A DNA stretch of 64,000 nucleotides from assembly GCA_940671915.1 (NCBI GenBank), contig CALNVZ010003433.1, positions 14,921,990-14,985,989 of the forward strand, read 5' to 3'. The notes beneath the pieces were generated by a model, which saw nothing but the letters and a program-made list of their open reading frames with translations, was not told where the DNA came from and made no database searches. This DNA is from Paracentrotus lividus. Lineage: Eukaryota > Echinodermata > Echinoidea > Camarodonta > Echinidae. Every line of letters starts with the position of its first letter. Position 1 is the stretch's first letter. The position numbers and the translations under genes are program-made. Positions 35,483 through 49,000 of this stretch are shown one piece after another.

Positions 35483-35710
35483 TTGTGTGATCTCAAGTTT
35501 GGTGTTGACCTTTTCATATTGAGGTAGGGCCGATTTTAAAATCAGCACAACACCACAATAAGAATAAAACTGCTCTAGTTGAGCTATCAAGAATGTAAAA
35601 TAAACTACTTCTTTTTTTTTATAATCTGATGAGGTGTTGGAGCTATGGCAGGCAATCTTAATTGTGCTTCCACCAACACCAGCGGCAACACTGAACTTGA
35701 AATCACCCAT
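35483..35710. repeat. MITE, family GGGTGATTTCAAG, copy 2
   Basis: The left end TGTGATCTCAAGTTTGGTGTTG and the right end, on the minus strand TGGGTGATTTCAAGTTC, are inverted. It corresponds to the element at 8,633-8,829, including the central AGGTGTTGGAGCT word. It is non-coding. Confidence 0.75.
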
Positions 35711-37200
35711 CACATTATACCGTAGTTAAAAGGACACCCTGCTTGTAGGTTGGTTAGCACTATGTGGGTGGTCTACATTAGACTTGTGTGGGGAGCTTTA
35801 GTCTTGACAAATGTACCTTTTGATAACAAGATAGACAATACATTGTACATTTCAGTACAAGTTACCCTACAAATGGATTTATATTGGAAAACCAGAATGT
35901 ATGAAAGTACATTGCACTGATGTTGTTACTTAGTAACATGTTTATAATATTAATGTTATAAAGAATAGAGGATAGAATATTCAATTGGGCATACATTTTA
36001 ATACTACATTATCAAAATATTGCATTAAAATGGGTTAGGAAATTGAAAATTTTGAGTTTATCACAATTTGAGTTGTTCACAACTCAAGGTGAAGCTGTAC
36101 AGGATGCTAGTGTGAAGTGGATTTAAGAACCAGAAAAGACTTTGGCTCTGTGTTGAATTAAGGATAAAATTTAATGCTATACAGAATAGCCAAAAACGGT
36201 AATGTTCCGCGAGTTGAAGGAAATGGGTACAGAGTTAAACCTAATCTAAATGCGGTGCAGAACTAAATAGAAATCATCTCTTTTCATCCTATGTATTTTG
36301 CCCAGTTGTAGGACACTCTTTCTACCAAAGAGATGTAGGACTTTATATATGCCACCCCATCCCCCCCCCCCCCCCGCCTACACTGATAATGTTGAGGTAG
36401 TGTTACAATGCACTATAAAGGTTTTTAGATTATGAAGAATTTATGCCTAGCTGAAAAGTAATGAGATGTTTCCATTTACATTGAATGTATAGTTCAAAGG
36501 AATAAATGATTATATGATTGTAAATGTACGAAAACAATTTTTTTGTGTTTGTGTTTTTCTTTTCTTTTTCTTTCTTTGTGAATTAATTGGACATATTTAG
36601 AATAGAAATATTTACCCTTTTTTTGGTGTTTGTATCGGTATGTGAATGAAAATTTCTGTCCTAATAGCGTTTATGACATAAATAACACTTTTCATCATGG
36701 ATTTTTGCAATAGTGATATAAAAGGGAATACTAATGAAAAATCTCAAATATTATTGGCCTGAATCTGATAATTGGATTATCTCGATCTTTTACTGAACTC
36801 TTTGGAAAAGGAAAACCGCAACATTCTACATTATCAGCAAAATTAAAGCTAAATTCAGATGTCAAGTTGACAGGGCTTTAACCCTAATCAGACTGGGGTG
36901 TTTTGGTAGCTGTCAAGACTGGGGGGGGGGGGGGGGGGCATGATGGCCCCTGATCGCGCGACCGCGCCGAAAATTTGCACGATGGTAGTGAGCCATGTAA
37001 TCTACAAGACTGCGCTGTTAATTTTTCCAAAATAATATGAATTTTTTTATATGAATTAATTATGCTAATTTATGCATGAAATCATACTTTTTGCTGTAAT
37101 TAAAAAAAAAAGCTCCTAGAATGCTAATTTTATGTATTATTATTCCTTATAGCATTCCTAACAATTGTACTAGAAAAAAATTCTCGTTTCAAAATTAATA
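35711..37200. other. Gene-free stretch, template of an indel-rich copy
   Basis: No gene is seen. C and G runs occur near 36,361 and 36,921. Most of the sequence from about 35,420 to 37,150 reappears, colinear but with many extra bases, at about 37,860-41,200. TTAACCCTAATCAGAC at 36,878-36,893 is one end of an inverted pair whose partner is at 41,526-41,541. Confidence 0.6.
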
Positions 37201-40200
37201 AGAGATTGGCCTACACGAGAGAGATCTTGCCCCTCCCCGCTACCCTAACTTAAGCGAGCTCGATCAGTTATCCATACTGCATCTGTCAAAGACTATCAAG
37301 ATAGGAAAATAACTAAATCCAGAGAATATATATACATAAGAGCGAGATATTCAATATTGGAGGAGCATATTATGTTTATATGTTAACATCTAGTTCACGT
37401 AGAGAGATACAAGGACTTGCAGACCGCGAATTTCTAGAAGAATGGTTAGGTCATAGCCACAGAAATGACTAAATGATTAGAATAGTATTATAACACATCT
37501 ATTTATTTCTTGTTGTGCTATACGTATATCGGAGTTTTTATAAGAGAACCATATATATTCCGTATCCTCCACAAGTCAGTATGTGCAGATGTAGCACTGT
37601 ATGGTTTATACAGGCGGAGCCAGAGCCTGGGGGCTTGCGCCGAGAGAGTACTACAGATAATACAGGTTCTTGAACTTGACACTGACTATCATTAAGGATT
37701 CCGCCCTTTGCGCGTGGCACGATATATACTAGGTGTGGTCGTAGTCTGAGTACTCACAATATATGTTACCAATGTAATAAAGTCTTCCACGTCTTCCATT
37801 ATCTAGTGAGCCCATCTCTATTTATTCCTTCTCATTTTTTTCTACAACAACCTATGACATGTTCTCTCTTCCAATGCGTGCACTGGCCGCCACAAAGACA
37901 AAACAAACACGCAATCTGAAGTTTCCACACTACCTTAAGAGATATAATTTCAATCTTAATATCATCTACAGTACGAACGTAAGTGGTCCTGACTTGTGGA
38001 ATATAACTAATATGTTTTGGTATATGCGTTGTGTGATACTTCTTGGTGTTGACCTAATAATAGAATTTGAAATAGAAGAAGAAAAAATGCTGTCTGCATG
38101 TATTTGTGATAATATGTCGCGAAGCTACAAACACCACACCCACACGTCAACACAGCACTATAAAACTGCTTCTAGCTCAGAGCCTACCCAGTAAGCAATA
38201 GTAAAATATGCAACACCTTGATCATGTCTTGATCTCACTATTTATTGATCCCATACTGAGAAATTGCATGGTATGTTTAATGGAGCTAGGCTGGTCTATG
38301 GATGCCATCTAAGATCTTCAATTGTCTTCTTACTTCATACATCTACTAGCACACCAAACCGGCAAACAACTCGTTTATGAGCCATATAGAAAGTCGCCCA
38401 ATCTTATCTGTTTCTTTCCATCTAATCAAGTTAATTTTCAAAACCTTGTATTTTCAGGGTTCAATATCAAGATACCGGAAACTATCCTTAACAAAGACTA
38501 ATGAATAGAGGGGTGGGAAAAGTACTATGGACCAACACATAATTGCACTGTGCTACAGCGTTCTACATCAGTCATCACTTAATATTAGTGAAGTTATGTA
38601 TCTAGTAAGGTCACGAAATAGAGAAGCATTTCATTTAGTAGTATTAACTTGACAAAATGTACCTTTTGATAAACAAGATAGACAATACATTGTAACACAT
38701 TTCAGTACAAGAGTTACCACACTACAAGATGGATTTTAATATCAGCAGAAAAAATCACCTAGCATATTGCTAATCGAGACAAAACAGATAATGTCATCTC
38801 TCAGAGAGTCCAACGTCAAGTTGTTCATTTCAAGATTCGTGCACAGTGATAACATATACCACATAGTTGTCAGTAACTATATCATATTAGTATAATAATA
38901 GAGAGGCCACAGAGTGAAAAGAGCGGAGGAGAATACGCGTCAAGCATTCGAGAAGAGACATAATTACAAATATCATTTTATTAAACATTACTTTTCACAT
39001 CCGCTTTCATCCTCTACACCACTACAATATCGGTTCATCACGGACATTATTACATATTATTCTGCCTGTCTGAGCTTGCGACAAGTATCATGAACAATCC
39101 TCGAAGTTTTATAATAGATGTTCAAGTCAGCAAAATTGACGATTTGTCCTATACAAAATGCCTAACCGATGATAATGTCCTAGTCACCTTATGTATCTGC
39201 AACAGACATAGAAGTGGCACGGAAGTCCTCGAGCGTACCTAGTATCTCTTGCGTCCTCTGCTGTTGAGACTGTCTTATAACGTGTGATAGTATAATTTAT
39301 GCTTTATATATATAAACAGTAATAACTTAGACGAATAAAATGTATTACCTCAGCCGGAGTTGAAGGTAATACTAAGGGTACATGAGTTAACCTATAAGTC
39401 TAACAAGTACAATAGACGCACTGTCAAGAACTAAAATAGGACCAATCATTCCAGCTCTTTTTGCAGTGTAGGCCTTATGTATTTTGCCAGGCGTCTAAAG
39501 TGTGTACATACTCTCGATTCCGCACTTTATCGATAAACCAATAATGACATTATGTATGTAAGGACTAGTAATCTATAATAGATTGTTTCAAAACAGCATC
39601 CCATAGCCGCGACATATATATCTCACACCCCTCCTTACGTCGCCCCACAGTTTAATAAAGTACATTCAATTCAACGAACAGCATTAGCTATCGAGAGCAG
39701 CCGCGAGAGAGATTATGTATAAGAAAGTGAGTATGTGAGTGTCATACATAAGCCATGACAAACATAGTGAAAAAAAGGAGAAAATAGAAAGAGAAGAATA
39801 TTGAAATATAGAATAAAATATAAAACATAGCAAATGAAATTGAGAAGGAAGACTAGTGGACATGCTATTCACATGTAGTTATCATATATAGCGAGAGTGT
39901 GTAATATAGTCCGATTATTAGGAGAGAAAATAAGAATATTATGTGATATTTGAGATATGTCATAACAGTAAAGATACAATAATTGATTTAAGATTTATAT
40001 TGCCTGTATATCTTGTTATTTACCTTATTCCATATGTAAAATTTTTTAATCTTTCTCTATGAATAGTTAGAAGTTCTTAATATAATTGGACACATATATT
40101 TATGAAAATAAGGATAGGTACTCTTAACTACAGAACGTGGCATTCATTAAGTCTGTGTGGTGTTTTGTATGCCGTAGAGAGACGCTGTCATGTGATACAT

Positions 40201-41220
40201 CGAAACGAGTTTTTCACTGTCCAGGGAAATACACATGGGGATTGCGTTTCTTGAATGGTACAGTGAGTGATACACACACACGATACTCTCGTACACTTTT
40301 TCATCATGGGATTTTTGCAATAGTGAATAAAAAGGGAAATACTAATAGAAAAAATCTCAAATATTATTGGGCACTGAATCTGATAATTGGATTAATCTCG
40401 ATCTCTCATGTTCATTATAACTGAACTCTTTGGAACACCAGTGAACCGCAACAACATCAGGCATGTGACATTCTAGCAGATGTGTTTAATACAAGATCGT
40501 CAAAATGAGCGCATATAATTCGTAGTATGTGTCAATTTCGAACATTTTGACTCATGGGCTAATTCTACCTAACACAATACAGAGATGAGTAAGGAGTGGT
40601 TGAAGAGTGCACTAAGATCTCTCCAGCTCAAGCAACTTGAGCGTGAGAGGTGCAAGGGTGGGGCACTACAGAGTAGACCCCATGATCTTGCGAGAGCGAT
40701 CCGTTTTACCAATGCTGATCCCTTTTTTAGATTACCAACTATACACAGTTTTGTTAAGATTTGTTTAATGGTAGAACATACTAAATAACTAGTGATTATT
40801 AGCTGTGATATTTTGTTCCTGTGAGTATACACATATAAGCAGCGACGGATATCTTTATCGCATCTAAGCGAGTGTAGCTCAAGACGAGACACCACGAATA
40901 TGGCATACCGCAATGATGACTTAGCAGCACTCGATCAAAAGATCTAACTTGTCTCACACGATAAACTAAAGTGTATAATATTTTTTATGAATTGGGAGAG
41001 ACTCAATGAATTATATGCCAATGAGACATAATATTGACTTATTTACTGCTGAGTAGATTAAAACCAATAGACAGCACTCCTAGAATGCCTAATTATTGAG
41101 GATGTATATTACTATATGCTATTATAGCATTCAGCGTCAGCGAATTTGATGAGGCAACTAAGGACCAAACATAGTATCTCTCCAAGGTTTTCAACATTGC
41201 CAAACTAATTTCATCCTCTA
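37200..41220. other. Indel-rich second copy of the preceding ~1.8 kb, probable assembly artefact
   Basis: Words match the left copy in the same order: near 37,885 to 35,425, 38,650 to 35,811, 39,475 to 36,290, 40,310 to 36,695, 40,425 to 36,793 and 41,082 to 37,117. Inside the matched words single bases are inserted (for example GATAAACAAG for GATAACAAG), and between them extra sequence nearly doubles the length. This looks like unpolished long-read filling rather than a natural duplication. The segment is not annotated further. Confidence 0.65.
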
Positions 41221-41909
41221 ATAACTTCTAAAGCCTTTGGCTTTTTTTAATGTATTTATTGATATATTATAATTACTTATGATATCTTACTTTGTGTTAT
41301 ATCTATACCTTTGTTTTCACTTTTTTTACGCAAAAATCATTTAAGAACCATTTTAAGCATAAATATGCTAAAATAAATTTGATTTCAGCCATTGAAAGTG
41401 AAAATAATCATATCTTTATGAATTAGGTGAAAAACTCAATTTGCATTGACTTTGTACATTAAGCCATTTTCGGTCTGACGGATATTTTGAAATCGTGCAG
41501 CGCCATGAGGCCACCCCCGGCCCTGTCTGATTAGGGTTAATGAAGGTTAGTACAGTTCTCTTTATATAACAAGTACCTTACCTACATCTTAGATTTCTAA
41601 TTCTTCCTGAGGAGAGGGTGAGAGGGGGGGGGAGAAATTTATAGGGGTATCTCACTGAGGTTGCAACCAGACAAATGAAGAAGAACTTACCCCATGCCAT
41701 ATAGAGAAAATTCTAGACGACCACTTCACGAACAGCGAAGGGGGTGTCTCACTAAGTTGCGAACTCGGTTGAATGAAGCATATTTGGATTTTGTCTGGAT
41801 TTTCGTCTTCATTTTTGTCTGATTGTCTGAATTCGTCTGTGTTTCTGAATAAATTTGGGTTCCTTTTCATCGTCTGGATTTTTTCCTCTGGATTCACAAT
41901 CACCCCCAC

Positions 41910-41934
41910 NNNNNNNNNNNNNNNNNNNNNNNNN
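41910..41934. other. Assembly gap (25 N)
   Basis: A run of 25 N between C-rich edges (CACCCCCAC and CCCCCC). The stretch either side has no recognisable gene, and the gap size is likely a placeholder. Confidence 0.99.
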
Positions 41935-44900
41935 CCCCCCTATATTGGCGACACAAAATAAAGAGGGAAAAAAACGAAGAGAAATAGGAGGAACAAAGAA
42001 GATGAAGGGGAAAAGAAAAAAGGGAAAATGCCCCGGTTCCGTCGCCAGTGGATTGATCTTTCAAAGATGTCAGACAGTATAGATAGGCCTACTCCACAGG
42101 ATCTTTCATTGGCCTCTCAATAGTCTAATTAATAAACTTTCAGCTGTCTTCAAGGAACTATATGGAGATCTTGCTAGAAAGAGTTGTTTTGGGTCTTTGA
42201 GGGGATTTTTAGAGCCATATTTACTAAAGCACCGACTAGTACAGTTTGAATTTTCTGAGACATTGTTTAGAGCAAGTGCCATGAGCGCCCATCATAGGTG
42301 GATACCGAGGCTATACAAAAAGCCATCATCACCATCATCATCATTCTACAGAGACCGCCGATTTTTTATTTTTTTTTTTCTTCATTTTTCTTCTTTCAAA
42401 GGTCTCTTGCTCATTGCAATAGGGGCCTTACGGGCTTAGTTCTACAGGGTCTCCCTGGAAAAGGTTACCGAACAAAAGATCAACTCTTTGAAGAATATAC
42501 GAATTATTCTTGCGATTCCGGCAACATTATTACGTTTTAAAAGTTTTCAGTTTCGTTGGGTTTTTTTTTTTCACAGCAAGTTTCAATGAAATGCTACTCC
42601 TGACCCTCTACTAAAGGGCCTATCTCATAAGACAAGTTCGCGAATCGGAGCCTCTGCATAGAGTCACGGAGACATCACAGCGACCTCTCCTGAGTCTCCA
42701 GGGCGTCGCGGGAAAATCAATAAAAGGCTATTTTCGCCTGCCTTCTGTATGACTTTTTCCAGTCGTGACTTCAAGTCGTGGTGACGTCTCATCTGCTACG
42801 CGTCGTCCCCTGAGTCCCCGCGACGTCGACATCGCCGTGACTCAGGAAAAGGTCATTTAAGAGATCTAACATGTTTGATATTTTCAGACTTTGATTTGAT
42901 TTTCTCATGCAAAAAAAAAAATAAATAAATAAAAATTATGATTCGAATGTGATTTATTTTCTACCATTCCTTCACACTTGGTTCTGGGAGAAAGATCAGT
43001 CATTTGTTGCTGCTCAAAATGAAAAAGTTAAAAAATGAATAAAAACTTTTCATGATACAATGGTCTTTTATTTTTTGTTGTTTTAAATATTACTATTCCC
43101 CCTATCTTTTGGCCCTCCTTCTCTCTCGCCCTCTCTATCTCTTCCAGTGTCGACTGCTTGTCCTAGTAGATCTTCATCTCTCCCCCCCCCCCCCCCCCCC
43201 CTCTCTCTCTCTCTCTCTCTAGATCGAGCGGTCTCCGGTCTATTATACTCCCCATCTCATATCGCTCTGTATCTTTTCACTTTTCATTTGATTATTTATT
43301 TTTTCTGTCTGACTTGTCTGTATTCCCCTACTCATCTAATTCTCTCCTTCTTTCTCTTCTTACATCATAATTTCCTCCCTCAATCTCCCTCTCCCTCTCA
43401 CAGTCTCCTCTCATCTTCTGCTTTCTTCATGTTCTTTCGCTCTGTCTTTCCTCACTCTTCATCGATCTTTCTATCTTTTTTTTTTCTTTTATCTTTTTAA
43501 CCTTCCTCTCTCGTCCTGCATGTAGTCTAGATTCTACCCGTTGGGTAGTTCATTCTCTCCCCTCCCCCCCCCCTCTCTACATTCTCCACCACTGATCGCG
43601 ATATCCCCTATCTTTATTTCTCTCCCCCCCCCCTCTCTACATTCTCCACCACTGATCGCGATATCCCCTATCTGTGGGGAAGGGATAATTCGAGGGTTGT
43701 TTCTATTTCGGGCGTAGAGGTCGATTGTGTGGTAGGGGTAGAAAAAAAAAAAAAAAAAACACATAACAGTCCTGACAAAGGACTATCCTGCATGCTGCGG
43801 ACGACCCTTTTTTTTTTTCAATTCTCATCATATGATTCTCTCTCTCTTTCTCTTACGTCTTGTTTCGGTCGTCTGACTAATTTTAATTTGATTATAAACC
43901 AACGTTCTTTGAACAACAAATATTGTGGCGGGAACAATTTTGTAGGGCCTTCTAATGGGCGAATCGATTAAGAAGAGCAGTGCGGGCGATGATTGGTCAG
44001 TTAGGACAACTTTTAGACAGATGGGAGTCTCGCTATTGGTTCACCCAAATCACTTTCATCGGGAGACTTCGGCAGCCAAAGAAAATATGATCCAAAGTAC
44101 AGCAATGGATACAATGAAATTATATTGTGAAACTTGTATTCTTGTATATCAGCCCTTGATTTGACAAAGTTCAAAATGAGTCAGTTAATGTTATGAAAGT
44201 CCACGATGGGATAATATAAATAAAAGATTGAAGACTAAGGTGTTTTGATATCAGCTCATTACATTAGTGCGGACAGATTAAAGACCCTCCATGGCATAAA
44301 CTTTTTGTCCATAATAATAGTTTTTTTCTTGTAATCGAGATTTGAATGGCTGGGTATCGCCCTTTCTCTAGCTACTAGCTAGGCCCCCCTCCTTCTTATC
44401 TATTACTCTCTTGAAATTGTTTTGTTGTTTTTGTTTTTATAGCGGACATATATCTAATTACACCCACATGTATGTATTGTAGGTCGATCTACATAATGTT
44501 TATAACTTATAATAATGATCCCATGGGGCGGTTGATGCATCATGCATGATGTAGTGAATTGGTCAACTGGAGTTGAGATTGTTATAGTACTGGTCGTGGA
44601 CTAACAATTTGCTGATATATGCTTGTTTCAACATTCCCAGTCTACTCTTCACGATTTCAGAGGTAAATGCTTCTATATATTCTAGTAGGCCTACAAGTTG
44701 AAATATTCAAGTTTATATCGTCTCATCTACGTAATAATTCCAGCACAAACTAAAACGTGTCGGATGCCCCAGCTGAGTGATGTACCTGTAGCTTACTGGT
44801 AGATCGACCCACCACTGGTGCCTGTGTGCTCGCCTCCCGCCTCCCGCCTCCCGGAGCTGCAAGCGCGACACGGAATATTGGAGCTGTGGATTGCCTATGG

Positions 44901-45105
44901 TGAATTTCATCAATGGGTTAAGCTGTAAAAACCCCAGTTTGCAAATGGTATTGTAGCGGATTTATTAAGTAACTAGTAAGAATACATATTCTAGCACATC
45001 AAGTTTCAAGTTGAGATATAGGTTTAACTCATTCACAAATATTATCATTATCTACTTCATCATATTCATACTTCATTATGCGTTCCATATAACCTCTTCT
45101 TGGAG
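41935..45105. other. Gene-free, low-complexity intergenic region
   Basis: No supportable gene. About 42,650-42,860 is a GC-richer inverted-repeat patch with GAGTCTCC/GACGTC words and TTTTTCCAGTCGTG, similar to 1,950-2,130. About 43,090-43,500 is strongly pyrimidine-rich with (CT)n. A C/T-rich unit of exactly 60 bp is tandemly duplicated at about 43,561-43,680. GCCTCCC is repeated near 44,830. Short open frames here are low-complexity. Confidence 0.5.
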
Positions 45106-45343
45106 TACTGTATTCGTGGAAATGTTTGCAGTACATTAATTTTCGCGGATTGCGCGCATAAAGCGGCAGGCGCGAATTAAAAAACCTGTGAATATATAGG
45201 CATGATTTCCTATGCATGTATTGAATGGGTTCAATAGCGAGCTTACGAACATGCATCGCAAATTTAGGAACCTAGCTGTGAACATGTTTAGAGGCCGCTT
45301 AGCGCGAAAAATTAATCGCGTGAAAATAACAGCGAATACAGTA
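45106..45343. repeat. MITE, TACTGTATTCG ends (238 bp)
   Basis: TACTGTATTCG at the left and CGAATACAGTA at the right are perfect 11-bp inverted repeats. Inner parts pair too (ATTAATTTTCGCGGATTGCG with CGCGAAAAATTAATCGCG, and AAGCGGC with GCCGCTT). The outermost TA would fit a TA target site. It is non-coding. Confidence 0.8.
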
Positions 45344-46097
45344 TTCCCGAGGGACAACATACCAAGTACCAAGTACCAATATTCATAATTGTGAGAAGGC
45401 CACAGCTGTTTTCTGTTTCATAACAATAAAATTTTTGATACTATCATTTCTGTGCGGGATATATCTTCTCATATCTGTAAGCAAATATGAATTGGTCGAT
45501 CAATCCATCATTATACCACTTGTGTTTAAGTAGTTTGTTGGTAGATATACATGTAGTATACCAACTATACTGTAATACAAAATGTTGTTCTGATGGAGGA
45601 GGGGGAGGGGGTTGACAAAGGTGCAGCCAAGATTTTTCTGATATTATAATATGGTAATATCAGAAAATATGTAGTTCAAAGTTTCCAAAATAGGAGATGT
45701 ACGCCTGTACTGTCAGAATAATGCTCTCCCTGACCTTCCCCTCTTAAGATTTCTCTTCAAATATAACATTGTGAGAAGAGCGGGGGGGGGGGGGATGTAG
45801 AGAAGAGAGTATAATAAAAAAAAAATCCTCAATAATATCTTAAAGACTAATATACCAAGAAGGTGTTATAATTTCCTAAAACTCCTTCCTGTAGCTGTAT
45901 ATACATTTGTATTCCCTACTCCCTATTACTAATGCCCCATCATTTTCCAAAAGGTTGTAGGCCCTATGTATGTTAATAATGCAAAACACAATTTTTTTTT
46001 CAATTTCACAATGTCTTTTGTTTGAAAGAAATTCACAACTTGCGTCAGAGACTGCATGATAGTGCCCCAACGGTGTTCTTAGTAATAAGAACTGAAA

Positions 46098-49000
46098 ATG
46101 ATGCTACCTTTCTGGATTGGGGATAACAATGTTGACGGCAAATTGGCAACAGTTGTGGTGTACATCCTGGGATTTCTAAGTTCAACATGGAGTGTTACCA
46201 TGGCAACTGCTGGTGCTGGCTGTGGGGACCCCGAAAGTTTCCTGAGACAGGTAATTATCTGAGAAAGGATCTTCCCATATACCGGGTACCCTTTTTTTTT
46301 TTTTTTTTTTTTTTTCTTTTTCTCGGTTAACTCTGCAAAGTTGAATTGAGTTATACCATTATATGTCAAAAAAATTATTTCATCTCTATATAGGCCTACT
46401 CTGTTTTCAATTGTATCAATCTATATGTATCATTTACTTTGTACAAACTTATGTAATTCAGCCTTTGGCTGCGAGATATGTGTTGATTATTGAATAAAGA
46501 CCATTATTATATTATTAAACCAAACACGTTAAATTGAAGCATTTCATGTAATGGGCCACCAACGTTCATTATCATGAGAACACTACTTTTCCTTGTTGGT
46601 AAACAACTTACTTTTCCCAATCAGAACAATATAAATTGTGGTGGCCATAGCTGAAGGGCTTCCAGTGAGCTATGCATGAGCCAGGTGTGCATATGTCTGC
46701 GCCTATGTACATTCTCTTTTGTTACGCATACTGGAAGAACCCCAACTATGGCCGCAATGAGACAAATCATCACCCAAACCAAATTGGTCTATAGCATAGA
46801 CTACAAGTTAGATATGAAAAAAGATTAAAGAAATATTTAATTGAACAATGGATTCCAAAGGCATGGAAGAATAAAAATTAATCAGTAGAACTACAAGTGT
46901 GATCCCAGGGAAAGTATAGTGTTTAAAGAGGTTTGTAATCAATTTAATAGAGAATTACCGGTGATTAATGCATGGTGTTAAGTACACTGTTGTTGATCAA
47001 TCTCTCAGGATTAAAGCAGAAATGTCATGACATGCATTATTTTGATTATGAAACTACATAAATTATGGTTAGGGTTTGGGCCTATATGAAAACACCCTTT
47101 GCAAAAAGGTTTCCCATTCATAGTTTGCCAGAGATGACCAAGTTCATTTGAGGAGGGAGGGAAGGAAGGGAGGGATGGAGGGATTAGGTAAAAGAGAGAG
47201 AGATATAGGGAAATGGGGAATGAATGTAGGAATGCTATGGGGGGGGTGGGGGAGAAGGGACAGGATTTGCTTAGAAGAACTGGGGAGGGAGAGAGGTATG
47301 CTGGAGGAAGGAATGAAGAGAGAGGGGTGGCAGGTTGAAGTAGAGAGGGATGAAAACTACGAGATAGAGAGAAGAGGGGCAACATGTTTAATCTTGCCCA
47401 GTTTAAATGCACTGCCTCTCTGAACTCTTAAAATGTTTACAATTTTTGTAACATATATAGATCTTTTGCTGAATAATAATAATAATAATAGTATACACAT
47501 TGTTTATTTCATCTAGATTGAGCCTTCTGATACGAACTACTCTGAACCCCTGGTCCCCACGACCAAAGCAACATTTGGTATGGGATGTTTCTGGGGAGTG
47601 GAGGCATCTTTTGGAGCGTTGCCAGGCGTGGTCAGGGTGAAGGCTGGTTACACAGGTGGAAAGCTGGAAAATCCCAATTACAGGAGATTGTAAGTTTGTA
47701 ATGAAGGTCTGGGTGATAGACTAACATGAATATTATATAATTGTGACTTGCCATCTCTAATCTAAACTACAGTTCAGTCATGAAAATTATCATGAAAATT
47801 ATTTTTTGTTTATTTGTTTATTTGTTTGTTTATATTTTATTTTATTTTTTATTTTTATTTATTTATTTATTTATTTTTTTTTTTTTGGGGGGGGGGGGGA
47901 GGTGGCGGGTTCCATTCAAAATCTGAAACTAAGCTAAACTTTCCAATGGTATCAAACACAAGTTTGTAGTTTAATTAAGTATAAAGATAAATATCATTTC
48001 AGACTTAGAGCTGTAATTAGTGATTCCTATACAGATTTGAAACGTGCTTCTTAGCTCTGTCAATCTTTGTGACTTTTTGATGGTTCGAGCCGTGCATGGA
48101 AATGATATTGAATAAATACTAATGTACAAAAGCATTGTATTGCTATGTGTAATAAACATGACAAGGAGAATAGATGAATTTTAACTATATTTATCTCATA
48201 TACTACCTTGTAAACACAGTTCTAGTTTCTTATATCCAGGAATGTAAAGAAAATTTGTTTTTGTTAAAGAAATGTATATATTTATCGCTTCTGTGTAGGG
48301 GAGACCATACTGAGGCTGTAGAAATAGAGTTTGATCCGACCAAGACAAGTTACAGCAAACTTCTCAAAGTATTCTACCAAGATCATGATGCCACGGAGCT
48401 CTACAAGCCCCAGTACATGTCGGCCATTTTCTACCATGATGATGTACAGCGCCACCAAGGAGAGGGCTCGATACAGGCTGAACAATCGCGGATAGGAGGG
48501 ACTTCGCAGATTGTGACGAAGATTTTACCAGCAGGGAGATTTTACCCTGCAGAAGAGTAAGGCATATTCACATTGTTATTTCCTGACAAAGTATTACTCA
48601 TAAACTTTTGTTCTGTTCTTGTTAAGTTCAGTTATGATTGTATGTCTCTTTGTGCTATCTGTAAGTTCACCCTGAAAATTAATTGGCTTGAAAAAAAAAG
48701 GCATGAAAATGTGGAAAATAAAGTTTAGTATTGAAGGTTTGAGGAAAACCAACCAAACAATAATAAAATCATGAATATTTAAATTTTGATTTTTTTTTGA
48801 CGTCACTTACTACATGTAGCTGCGCTCCGATATGTTGAGTAATGTAAATTCCATAAATTGTTATTTTCCAAATATTATCATTATGTTTTTAATATACATG
48901 TACCTGCCTCTATGAAATAAATCTATTTCCTTTTCAAGAACTATGTTAGTCAGGGGAGAAACAAAATTACCATGGTAGTTAAATTTGCAGGTTCAAATCC

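Noticed and set aside
37510-40913. ORFs in the indel-rich block
   Set aside because: The block looks like erroneous sequence, the frames are unreliable, and none resembles a known family.
43147-43500. 117-codon Ser/Leu/Phe-rich ORF
   Set aside because: It is translation of a pyrimidine-rich (CT)n tract.
47011-47423. Open frames on both strands in msrA intron 1
   Set aside because: The sequence is a purine-rich (GGGA)n-like tract. Both frames are low-complexity and lack splice or family support.
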